From Elysia crispata (taxonomy: Eukaryota; Mollusca; Gastropoda; Plakobranchidae), in contig JAWDGP010001404.1 of assembly GCA_033675545.1 (NCBI GenBank), positions 118,501 through 182,500 of the forward strand: 64,000 bases of DNA. Reading direction: 5' to 3'. The notes below the pieces were generated by a model. It was not told the origin of the DNA. It made no database searches and worked only from the letters and a program-made list of their open reading frames with translations. This document shows, piece by piece, positions 49,936-64,000 of the stretch (its first letter is position 1; each line of letters opens with the position of its first letter). The position numbers and the translations under genes were made by a program.

Positions 49936-50779
49936 TTTTCTACCCCCGTCCGTGACACACATGAGAATATTGTTAGGTTTTTAGAAGGTGGGTTAGGGGA
50001 TGAGTTGGTTGCACTTCAGTCACATTCATGGAAAGTCAAAGCTATCAAAGTCTTTCTGAATGGTGACTATGATTTTTTGTGCAAAATGTATGGCCTCTCG
50101 GGTCCTCAGCGCACTTATCCCTGCCTGTGGTGTCTGATGCCACGACGAGACATGAACAACCCCACAGATCAGTGTCAACATCGATCTGTGGAAAGCTTGC
50201 TCCCCGACAACAAAAAAATTATGGATGAAGCAGACGGGGAGAGAAAACAAGCCAACGAGTTTTTTTAACTCTCTTCACGCACATTTGATTAGACTATATC
50301 TAGAGAATGTATGTCCACCTTATCTATATATTCTACTAGGCGTAGTATTAAAACACCACAAATTTTTTGTTGTTGAAGAAATTTGGGGCACAGTGGAGTC
50401 GGTGAAGCCTTTACTTTACAACTTGTCTACAATAACCACAATAGCGCTCTTAGTATAGTACACAGAACCATATCCCACACAGAGCCTATCTCACACAACT
50501 CACTCCCAGACATAGAAAAAAGCAATAGGCACATATATGACCACATACAGAAGAATTTTTTCAGGCAAAGTTATACCCAAGCAACATATCCTAGAAAAAC
50601 ACTGCATTCCACACATTAAACAACACATGTTTGGACTCGGCTTGTTAGGAGAGCAGGGGACTGAAAATAGCCACCAAATAAAAGCTTATTTGGAAACATC
50701 AGCCAGGGGAATAAAAAACGATTTAAATCGATTAAAACATGTCCTTCTTCAAGTTCCCCCTGCTCTCCGTGTAATTTAA
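49936..50779 (+). pseudogene. Decayed transposon-type gene, family known only from multi-copy invertebrate proteins
   Basis: Three plus-strand pieces in different frames follow in protein order. The first (49936-50267) has KAIKVFLNGDYDFLCKMYGL and PCLWC, a GDY.FL..YGLSG...PCLWC pattern. The second (to about 50458) has LENVCPPYLYILLGVVLKHH. The third (50537-50779) has PKQHILEKHCIPHI and FGLGLLGEQGTENSH. As I remember them, these blocks occur together in uncharacterised, highly repeated proteins of cnidarians and molluscs, probably transposon-encoded. Frame changes and stops show it is dead. No terminal repeats were found and the N-terminal part is missing. Confidence 0.6.
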
Positions 50780-50789
50780 GATTGATTTA

Positions 50790-53270
50790 TCCCCTCTGAA
50801 ACCTTGTAAACCTGTAATATTATGCTGGGATGTTCTAAGTTATTAATTATATTTATTTCCTAACAACAAGCCTTGCTGTTGAATATGTATGGTGTTTATC
50901 TGTCATAAAGCAAGTTCTGTGATGTTAATGAAGTCAGTATTAACTCTTGTCGTGAAGTCGATCACAAGGATTATTCCAATATCCTGAACCTCAAGAATGG
51001 ATTACAATACAAAAGCGAAAGTAGAAAATAATGCATCATGGATTATAAACTTGTCTAGTCCGGTAGTACTTGATGACCACAGGATAAAATAATGGTGAGT
51101 GATTAAGTTCACTTTTGTTCTTTAATTTGAAGCAAGTTTTAAACAAAAAAACCACCTTAAGTTAATTAGTTATCTCCATTTTTAATTAATGAGACGGTGA
51201 TTTTTAATGGATCACTGGCCCCTAGTTCTAATGTTTCTCCTGACAAGGCTAATTGAGGTAAAAACTTCGTTTTTGCTTGTCATAATATAAATAATCCCAA
51301 ATTTTTACTTAGATTTTCAAACTTCCCACAAATATTCTTAGTTTCCTTTCCAAGCTCAAAATATAAACTGTAATATTCGATTGATTCAAGCAAACTGCTA
51401 GGGAAGAGCAGTGACCGCAAGCGGCCTGTAGGCTGACCCTTCTGGAACCCGTCAAGATTACCTAGGTAGCTCTGGCCCGGCAACTAAAGAGCAAGCTGGG
51501 CATGCTGTGTAGAAGCTTTGTCAAGATTATTTGCAATGAAACTTGAAGAAGTATATTTCCATTTCTAATGTCAAGACCAGCAATAAGATGCAAGAAAAAT
51601 TGCCATACAGAGGGTTTAATTAAGTTGGCAACTAATGCTGACTTCATGCTGAGCCACAATCACCATAAAGAGATGACCTCTACTTCTTTGCATCTGCCAT
51701 ACGTTGATGGTGCAAATTTTAGTTTAAAATGAGCTTAATTTTCCTTGATTGCACCTTGAAAGTAAAGGACATATAAGCATTGCCATGTCTGCTTTTGACT
51801 CCTTCAACTGGATTTATAACTAAACAAGATGTAGTTACAGATAAGGTCACCAGGCTGTTTTAGACAAGCTTATATTGATATTTTAAATATTTTTTCATCA
51901 AAGACATGTGCATGTATCAGCATGAACAAAATTTGACTTATTCACTAACACTGCATTAATATAAATTAGAATGTTGGATTGTTACTAGTTTTTTTTTTTT
52001 TTTTTTTTTTTTGAAAATGTCTGCTTTAAAATTTTATACTGGTTTTGAACCATACAATGTATTTTTATCATTACCTTTTACAATGATCTAGAAGGAAGCT
52101 CTTTGGTTAATAATGAAGAACTCCAAGATCAAATCTTGGTGGCTGCAGGTGTATTTAAGTCTAAAGGAAGAAATTTGTTCCCTGGTTTCCTCACTCCAAT
52201 TAGTTTCAGAAGATAATACCAAATCATATTTATATGAAGATTTTGACAAGGCATTAAGTTGTGGGCCCTTTTTAACAACTTTGCAATTCTTTTTATCAAT
52301 CTCAGCTTTTTAAGGTTAAGTTTGAATCATTCTCATATTTACATAAATCATTGATTGTTCTTGTAAAGAAAAAAAAATCGGTGACATGCAGGGCAATTAT
52401 GGCACATGTGGCATTCACAGCAGAGCCCATTAGTAATAAGGTCAGGAGTAAGGAAAACCACTAAACCAAAAAATCTTTTAAATTCTCCCTACCCAGCCCT
52501 TATTTCCTCGTTATCAGGCTGGTTTACATGCACTCAACCTCACCCACACACACTTCTAGTGAATGATCACGTTGAACTATGTAGTTTTAACATTATTTCA
52601 GGAATACATGTACCTCTATACCCCCTTCCTGCGATTCTGAGTGAATTAAGTTGGATCAGGATCAAGATCATTTTATTTCCAATGTGTGCCTTATACAAAC
52701 AGACTTCCACACAATTTTCAAGACATGTATACTTTTACAATATATGTGGAAAACATTTTTCTCACACCCAGCAGAAGTAAGGCTACTGTGCCATTTTTTT
52801 CAGAGAGTGAATTTGGTGATAAGATAATAAAAGTGAGACTAAAATTGTAATTACAATTTTTTTTTTTCTATAGAATGTTATGAGGTGATACTTAAAAAGA
52901 ACGATGTATTTGTTTGTTTGTTTTTCCTCACAGTCAAATTTCTTTTGTTTGATCAATAGGAATGTATCGTTGTCATTATGTATTTAAGAACATCATTTTG
53001 TAGATCTCTTCAATTTCTGTTGTCTTTTTCCATTACACAAATATCCACAGATATTCCCTTTTTGTGCTTAGTTATGCTTTCTTACTGTGCTTAATACATG
53101 TAATAAAACTTGATTGTACAATATTTTCTTTATGTTTTAGTTATACCACTTTTAATTTACATCATCCTTGTTCAACACAAGGTTTATTTTAACTTGATGG
53201 ATAATACTGGTGCTCTACTGCCATTAAAATCTTTTTCGAAATATATTTTTCTGTGTTTTTTTTTAATCAA
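50790..53270. other. Intergenic DNA, no gene recognised
   Basis: AT-rich, with a T run of 23 at 51990-52012. The open frame at 52406-52780 is the longest here but has no recognisable domain or splice context. Confidence 0.5.
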
Positions 53271-53273
53271 TAT

Positions 53274-53374
<101 letters not shown>

Positions 53375-53689
53375 ACCTGCTCTGTTTAATAAATTACACT
53401 ATGTTACCAAATGAACTACAATCATTTGAAAAAGGATGCAACAAGCATATTTTGATTTTGCTGCATATAAGGCTCACTCAAAAAGGTTTAGAAGTTTATT
53501 TATATGTATTAGAAGCAGTTCAAACAGAAAAAAACAGTGCATGCGATATTTCCGTTGCCGACCTTTCCTATATGAATGAGTTGTTTGAAAAGAAAAGAAT
53601 ATTGGTTGCAAGCAGGTCAAAAACAAAATACTTGCAATCTATGACATTTTTAAAGTTATTTCTTGACAATAGTGAAAGTAATTAATGTA

Positions 53690-55015
53690 GCGATTTTAAA
53701 TTGTATATTGGCTTCTGTAACGTTTGAATTCAATATGTAGATTTTTAATTAAAAGTTTTTCGTCATTAATTGTAGCGAAATAAAAAAAAGGTTATAAAAT
53801 CCACTGCATGTAATTAAATTATACATGTGTCTTCAACATTTATTTTTAAAATAGTGCAAAAATAGAAAAAGACTTTGTTTATGGTCTCATTGATGAATAA
53901 ATCGTGGTCATTTGTGCAAAGATCACGAATAATGTGGAAATGTGTAAACCGCAGTTACTATTAGATGAATAAAAGAGGATATTTCATGACAAACACAATT
54001 TCCATAAATAGACATTTTGTGAGTTATACTGTATACATATTATATGTAAGAAAATAATAACCTTGGACAATTGGTGTTAAAACTGTTATAGTGACTGAAC
54101 AAATCTTTTTCGTTTAAAGTTCAATATTTTCCGAAAAAAAGCAAAACAAACAAGCTACGAAACAAACAATAAGTTGTACATCAGAAAATGTTATAGTTGA
54201 GCAGTATATTATCGTTTACATCTTTTTTTTTTTTTTTTTTTGGGGGGGGGGGCTGATTTTATAAAAAGAGAATGAGTCTGGGTCTTTTTAACTATCTTCC
54301 AACTGTCTACCCTTTAAAGCAGTATAAACAGTCTATATCTATCTATATCACGACCGCATGAAAATCAGCTGGTATTTTTTGTCTATTGTACAAAAATCTA
54401 TTAGTAAATTGATCGGTTTAGAAAATTTTAGACCGGACTGAACACTTTAGTGCTTCTTTTTTATTACGGATAAATGCTACTATCAGAGGTTTTTTTTTAT
54501 CTTTACAAGAGGCAATTTTGTTAAAAATAAAAGAAAAAGATATATGTCGATTTGAAGTTATCGAATTCAAGCTTTATAGGACTAATATTATTTTTCCGAG
54601 GAGAAAAATTCGGAATATGAGTTTTGACACCAGCTAAGGCTCTTTCTGTTGAAAAGTTACCAGAAATAACTTTCACCTTTTTAAACTTAACTAGATAACA
54701 AGAAAAACAAACTCTTTGTATTAACTTTTCTATATCAAAACATACACCCTCAACTATGAAAACAGTGTTGACATTTGTTAAATTATACAAAAGATAATGA
54801 ATGAGGGCGAGAACAAAAGTAATTGCAGCCCTAAAGGATATAATACAAAACCAAGGCACATCACTGACTGATACAATTTGTGAAACGATCGGATAGTGCG
54901 ACAAAAGTCGAAAGAACCACAAAGTACATGTAATACAAGGTGAATAAAAAGAATTTTCCAGGAATGTACTATTTCCAAAAAATCAAGAACTGGCTTAAGG
55001 ACTTGGAGATCTATA
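53690..55015. other. Intergenic DNA, no gene recognised
   Basis: AT-rich. A T run followed by a G run occupies 54223-54252. Overlapping minus-strand open frames at 54521-55053 have no recognisable motif. Confidence 0.5.
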
Positions 55016-55019
55016 AGTT

Positions 55020-55705
55020 CCAGTGCGATTGAATCAAAATTAATAAACCTCACTGCAAACTTGTTGGTTCCAGGGCAAGTGAATCAAAATTATAAACCTC
55101 ACTGCAAACTTGTTGGTTCCAGTGCGAATGAAGCACAATTAATTAACCCCAGTAAAAGCTTGGTGGTTCCAGTGTGAATGAATCAAAATTAATAAACCTC
55201 ATTGCAAGCTTGTTGGTTCCAGTGCGGATGAATCACAATTAATTAACCCCAGTATAAGCTTGGTGGTTCCAGTGTGAATGAATCAAAATTAATCAACCCC
55301 ATTGCAAGCTTGTTGCTTCCAGTGCGAATGAATCACAATTAATTAACCCCAGTATAAGCTTGGTGGTTCCAGTGTGAATGAATCAAAATTAATCAACCCC
55401 ATTGCAAGCTTGTTGCTTCCAGTGCGAATGAATCACAATTAATTAACCCCAGTATAAGCTTGGTGGTTCCAGTGTGAATGAATCAAAATTAATCAACCCC
55501 ATTGCAAGCTTGTTGGTTCCAGTGTGAATGAATCAAAATTAATCAACCCCATTGCAAGCTTGTTGGTTCCAGTGTGAATGAATCAAAATTAATCAACCCC
55601 ATTGCAAGCTTGTTGGTTTCAGTGCGGATGAAGCACAATTAATTAACCCCAGTATAAGCTTGGTGGTTCCAGTGTGAATGAATCAAAATTAATCTATCTC
55701 ATAGT
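55020..55705. repeat. 50-bp minisatellite with alternating A/B units, about 14 copies
   Basis: Units start CCAGTG and end GGTT in 50-bp register (55119, 55169, 55219 and so on to 55669). One 49-bp unit lies at 55070. Two unit types alternate for much of the array, one with AAGCACAATTAATTAACCCC-like sequence and one with AATCAAAATTAAT, which gives a 100-bp higher-order period. A diverged outlier unit lies at about 55733. Confidence 0.95.
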
Positions 55706-57204
55706 ACAATTGTGTGGAATAAGAGAGCGCTTGGCCCCAGTGCAAATGAGTTAAAATTAAAATTTTGAACTTGAATAGAGTAGGGTTTGCACAAGTCGAT
55801 TGGTTTCTTTCATTAGCTTAAATAAAAATTCAAATGTCTCATAATCGAGTTTCATTTAGTTGTATCTATAGTTTCATTTGCAAAGGTAAATTTATTACAG
55901 AAATAAATAGTACTTGAGAAAAAGAAGAATTGGTTTCTGGCATTTGAAATAAGGCTTTTTAAACTTGTATGACCTACTGGAATACGAGGTTAGAGCTTAC
56001 ACCAAGACTTTATTGTTTACATTGTTCAAATATGTCTCAAATTTAGAGAGTAGCTTATCTACGACATAAACTGTGGCAGATAAGGTCTTTTTTTGAAACA
56101 ATATGAACTTAATGAATTAGAAAATGTCAGTGAAAAAGAGATCATGTATTATGTACTGTAGAAAAAAGACTCTTACTGTCTTTTTTAAGCATTTGCAATA
56201 AATTATACACTATTGCGTGCTAGCTATTCATGTTCTCCCTGTTGGAAAAGTGAGAAAAAAGGTCTGAAAAATTGTTTTCTGTCTAAACTTATCTTAAAGC
56301 CACAAATTAAAAAAGAAATAATGATAAAAAAAAGTCAGAATTGAAACATGTCAAATTTTCCATGCAACAAAAATAACATTTAAGCCATCAACGCAGCACG
56401 TTTAAAAACGTTTTAAACAACAGTTTATCAGTAAGTTGATAACGGTATTTTTCATTCCAGGTTTCCTCGTAAAGACCTTTCTTTAAAAAAAAAAGAAAAA
56501 AAGAAAAAAAAAAAGAATTATATTCTATGGCATATACAGTAAAAGGCATTTTTTAAATGTAGCCATCTCTTTTGTTGAGAAGTTGAAGGGATATAAAAAA
56601 ATTAATAAGTTATAAATATGTCTCATTTTGTTACCAAAGCCTTCAATTAGACCTTTCAATGACTTTCCACCCGCATGCTGTCTAAAGTTGAGCTAACGGG
56701 GATAGCTAGTACTGAGCTACACTGCACAATATTCATGCAGGATAATAAATATAATTTATGCTTTTTGATATGTTGCTCAGTCTCCACGAATGTAGCAGCA
56801 CGGCACATGATGGGAATAGATTAAAATGTACTTCTGATAAGTTTCAAGTAGACTTCTACAGATCAATCTACATACATTGCATATGATCTAGTATTTATCT
56901 ATTCAGTGATATTAGTACTGTTTCTCCTGTATGCTCTTCAAGGCTTCAGTGAACTAAGTGAAAAAATGCCCTTGTTGTGTTTCACAACCGATTGAGTAGT
57001 TTGGTTCACGTTCGCATATAAATCGCAAAGAAAATGTAGCAATCGCCTTTAAAATCCTGGTTTTCAGATGACTACAGACTTTTTTTTACATGGGGTATTA
57101 ATCTTTACATCGTGATTTTTTAGACGAGTATAGATTTTTCTTTATATGAAGAACTTTATCTCCATATCCTGTTTTTTTTTTTTTAAGCTTTCAGACTCTT
57201 CTGT

Positions 57205-57478
57205 ATGTTGTGGTTTTCACAGGAGTTTAGAGGTTTTTTGTATTTATTAAATATTTCTTTTTATGTTGTGGTTTTTACAAGAGTTAAGAGGTTTTTGTAA
57301 TTATGAAATATTTCTCTTTATGTTGTGGTGTTTGCGGGACTTTAAAAGTTTTGTTATTATGAAATATTTATCTTTATGTTATGGTTTTTACAAGAGTTTA
57401 GAGGTTTTTGTAATTTTGAAATATTCCTCTTTATGTTGTGGTTTTTACAAGATTTAAGAATTTATCGTGGTTTTTTTT
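57205..57478. repeat. About 57-bp minisatellite, 4.5 copies
   Basis: Copies start with ATGTTGTGGT or ATGTTATGGT at 57205, 57263, 57320, 57376 and 57433, with GAGTTTAGAGGTTTTTGTAA in the body. Unit length varies from 56 to 58 bp. The open frame over it is repetitive and not a gene. Confidence 0.9.
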
Positions 57479-57489
57479 TTGGGATGAGA

Positions 57490-58609
57490 AAGAACTTTTT
57501 GTCTGGAGAACTAAGCCTCAAATCGTTCTTGTAGATAATTATAGATCTTTGTGTATAGGTTTACATGTACTGTACAAATCAGTGGTCGTTTAACCTGGAG
57601 TACGACAGATTCATAGTTTATTTGCCACTTTATATAATTTTGCATCGTCTGCTGATAAGCAGACTGGTCACACTCTGTCCTTGAAACCACTAACCCCGTT
57701 TGAAGAGTTCACCTTGACATGGCAGTATATTGAGTATCAACTGCAGTTGGTATCTTGCTGGTTTTAGATTAAAACTAAAAAGAAATAGTGAGAGCATGAA
57801 GTATATATATGAATATTTTTTCCGCATCTATTACTTGAGAGCAATGTGCATTTTTTGACCTACTATATTAATCACATGCGTTGTCTCAAGTTCGTTAATT
57901 AAATTCAGAATGGTTCACTGTGTCAGGCGACTCTTGCAACATTCTACAAGTTGATAAGAAGACTTGAAAAAAATTGTGTCATTATTATCTTTTGGTTAAG
58001 GTAACATACTATCGGACATGCTAATATAGTAAAAATCTCCACACACTACTAAGGCAAGTTACGTGCTGCCTTAGAAGGTAGGCCTGGTTTGGTGATAAGG
58101 ACCTCATAGTACTGGAGACAAATCTAGGCTCAGTCGCGGTTATGCTATTTGCCATGTGAATCCGAAGTTATACCTTGTGTCACAGTGAGGTTAGTGGGGT
58201 ATTTATCAAGTCTTGAACCCAAACCTAGCTAGAATCTAAATAGAACAAGATTCATTCTGTGGATTAGATGTATTGATCTACATTTCGGAAACTGTGACGT
58301 CACATGGATCTTTAAAGGGATATCCCTATCTAGGCGTACTATTTCATGCACAGGATTTAACTTGATTTAGCAATCAGGTACGACCTGTGAATGGATCCAA
58401 TAGACTTGTACTGAGATTTTTTGTTTATCCTCTATCTTATCTGTGTTTTAAATTTTGTTATGAGATTAAAACAATTCATTTTCTAAATTTTAGCATGTTT
58501 CGCCCGTACCCAGAACACACACACACACACAAACAAAATATAAAATGACCATTAATTTAGGCCTCCATCTATCACAAGTTAAGGCTCATAAAATGAAATT
58601 ATATCTTAT

Positions 58610-58647
<38 letters not shown>

Positions 58648-59905
58648 CTTTATCAATCTATCATTCTATCTATTTAGATGCTTTTCTGTCTGCCTATCCA
58701 TCAGTCTATTTTCTGTACATACTCGTATTAATTCATCATTCCATCAATCCATTTATCTATCTTTTTTCTATCAATCTATCTATCTATCTATCTATCTATT
58801 TCCGTGTCTGGCTCTTATATATTTTCTATCCAGGAATCAATCTCCCTATAAAGCAAAAAAAAAAGTTGATAAACTCAATTGATTGCACATTTAAACTTGA
58901 TCTGTATTCTCTCTCAACCAAGATTTAAGACTAAAATTATACATATGTATGTACTTCCTTTACATCTCGAGTTGGTTTCTCATAGTAATCATTGGTGTTC
59001 GCAGTTACTTCAGCGCAGTGTATAACTGAACATTTCCAACTTCAGAGTGGACAATTTTTTTTTCTTTCTAAAGAGCGATGCAACGAAACTAACAGCTTTC
59101 AGATTCTGAATTTTTGAAGTAGGTCAAAAAATGTCCTGAAGCGAGGCACGCAAATAACTGTTGATGCAATTTACCGGCTTCCCGAAGGCCTAGATCAAAA
59201 TTAATGTCTGTTTTCTTAAAATTTTCATTCTTTCGTACTATGCCCGTTTTATTTAAAAGGCGCTAGTGGTCCGATCTGAATTGAGATTTGTTTGACATCA
59301 ATAATAATATTTAATAATCCTCATAAGCAACTTTAATGAGCAACTTATAAACCTGATCATTCTTCTTTTATTAGATAAACAGTGTATAAGGACTTATAAT
59401 TATATTGTAAGCAAATCTTATTCCTCAAGTAAATAGTTTAATATTCTTCCCTCAGTTCTTAATGCTTAGAAGATGTGAGAAATATGAATTGTTAGTTTAT
59501 TATAATTAATCCAGGTCTTTAACGTTCAATATCCTGTATGATAAAAAGAGTGAGGAGTCAAATCATTTCCTGAAGGTCCATATCAGTACTCGAGAAGCAA
59601 ATTGGCTGTGAAGAGGCGCCATCAAGATATACATATTGAAATAGATGAAAGAATTACATGTATGAAGAGGATACCACTCAAGTAAAACTCGCAAATCATT
59701 TGTAGTAGGGGTGGGTGGATAATTATAAACGATATATATTGATTATCTGTTTGCTTTGGCGCCGTCACATCATTTAAGCATTTTAAGTGTCAGAGCCTGA
59801 CAAACATTTTAATAGAAGAATTATTGATAACCAATTCTGTTACTATTATTTTAATAAATTTTAAAGATATTCACAAGATAACTATTCAACTATAGATTAC
59901 CCACA
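57490..59905. other. Intergenic DNA upstream of the SLC16 gene
   Basis: No gene recognised. (TCTA)n tracts lie at 58605-58650 and 58769-58800, and a short (CA)n at 58517-58532. Confidence 0.6.
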
Positions 59906-59913
59906 CCTCTCTT

Positions 59914-59922
59914 TATATATAA
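59914..59922 (+). promoter_or_regulatory. Possible TATA box of the SLC16-type gene
   Basis: TATATATAA lies about 90 bp before the ATG at 60011, at a spacing that would leave a short 5' leader. It is AT-rich and could be chance. Confidence 0.3.
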
Positions 59923-60010
59923 CACTCGTGCGTTTTGTTTCAAACTTCATAAAATTGCGGATATTTCTTGCACAGTTGTTTTAACTTATTGTGAGAAACC
60001 AAATCTCACA

Positions 60011-63028
<3,018 letters not shown>

Positions 63029-64000
63029 GTGAGTAGCTCAGGGCGTCATGGCTGGCAGCACCTGTCAGAAAATATTTTTTTTTCCTTCCAAAGGTGTGTC
63101 TAAAACGTTTTTCTACAGATGCTGAATATAAACGGACAAGACATTAGTGATTAGACGTGTCTTAAGTAGAGGAAAAGCTGTACCAGAGAGTACTATACCA
63201 ACTGCTTGATAAGACTCGTTTGCAGTGAAATTTAAAGCAATTAATTTAAAGAAAAAAGACAAATCAAGGCAGGTGTAGAAATATTTATCGTGAGATCCAC
63301 TAATAAATGACTGCCCTCTTTGGCCAACTGTCGATATGAATCACTCCTCTTCTGTCTCTCTTCCCATCTCACTCTCTCTTTTTTCTTCTGCGAATTTTTT
63401 TGGTCCTCTTTCCCACCGTTATCTTTCCGTCTTTTTCTTTTCTTTCTCTCTCCTTCCTTCGATGTTTACATAACATATATGTCTCTACTTCAGTTCTATC
63501 TATTTTGTTTATCTTTCTGTTCGCCAGTCTGAATGCTTGTGTTGCTGTTTGTCTGCACGTCTGTCTCAGTTTACTCCCCTTTATCTGTTTCATAGCTTAT
63601 AAGAACGCCACGAACATGGTATTGTGAGATCCCAGTTTAAAGTATTTTGTTCATGTCCTATGATAGTTTATATCACTTTCAAAATTTGGTTAAAGTACAT
63701 ATTTCATATTTACGTAATAAAAAACAACAAAATGTGGTATATTAGGGAATACCAGACTCTTTTTTTTTATTAGTACTTTATTAGTAAAATTTGCTTTATT
63801 AAAAAAGAAACCCAAACAAAACAACACAAAATCCACTATGCGTTTTGCCTTTTCAAGAAAGAATAATTCACCGAACTAATGAATGTTGCGTAGAAACATT
63901 TATAAACTTGGTAACTCATCCTGCTCAGTTTATTTTCTCCAATCTCTTCGATGCTTTCATTACCTTCTGCCCAGTACCCAACATATAATACTTAAATTCG
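63029..64000. other. Start of SLC16 intron 3
   Basis: No further SLC16 exon was recognised before the window end. T- and CT-rich stretches at 63350-63460 yield only low-complexity open frames. Confidence 0.6.

Noticed and set aside
52406..52780. 124-codon open frame
   Set aside because: No domain, no splice sites, composition like surrounding DNA.
58545..58928. 127-codon open frame rich in Ile, Tyr and Ser
   Set aside because: It follows (TCTA)n repeats and has no domain.

Overview
This is a window of an animal nuclear genome. Genes are sparse and split by GT-AG introns of 0.4-6 kb. The background is AT-rich and full of simple repeats, minisatellites and decayed transposons. Two genes match well-known animal proteins over their whole length and a third matches over its first exons. 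The mix of elements (a Ty3/Gypsy LTR element, Tc1/mariner, non-LTR fragments, a PIN/FEN-like TIR transposon), the very long CT/GA/AT/trinucleotide tracts and a recurrent TCTAGATCTAGA word suggest a mollusc, probably a gastropod. That species guess is inference. Nothing bacterial was seen.

Layout. 1-3.5 kb: a small secreted-peptide gene on the minus strand (TATA box near 3.53 kb, untranslated exon, intron packed with microsatellites, signal-peptide exon at 1057-1158, tentative terminal exon at 788-888), with an LTR-like repeat at the left edge. 4.9-7 kb: remains of a Tc1/mariner transposase (minus) and of a non-LTR retrotransposon (plus). 8-12.4 kb: a 20-bp minisatellite, a trinucleotide tract and a solo LTR with target-site duplications. 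16.7-21.8 kb: a complete five-exon peptide-methionine (S)-S-oxide reductase gene, MSRA (minus). 22.9-27.3 kb: a DNA transposon with about 0.8-kb inverted terminal repeats, a broken gene for a PIN/FEN-like protein and a nested LINE tail. 29.8-48.5 kb: a complete nine-exon CRPPA/ISPD gene (D-ribitol-5-phosphate cytidylyltransferase, plus), whose first intron holds a complete-ended but decayed Ty3/Gypsy element and whose later introns hold a tRNA-derived SINE, a TIR element and a near-perfect 137-nt hairpin. 49.9-50.8 kb: a second decayed transposon-type gene. 55-57.5 kb: 50-bp and 57-bp minisatellites. 60.0-64 kb: the first three coding exons of an SLC16-type monocarboxylate transporter (plus), running off the right edge, with an unusual tandem array of 3' splice sites in front of coding exon 3.

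The host genes do not form a pathway: MSRA repairs oxidised methionine, CRPPA makes CDP-ribitol for dystroglycan glycosylation, and the SLC16 member is a membrane transporter. MSRA and CRPPA are neighbours in head-to-head orientation, with about 8 kb of mostly transposon-derived DNA between them. Exon borders were read by eye from splice consensus, reading-frame continuity and remembered family conservation. No alignment or search was run.
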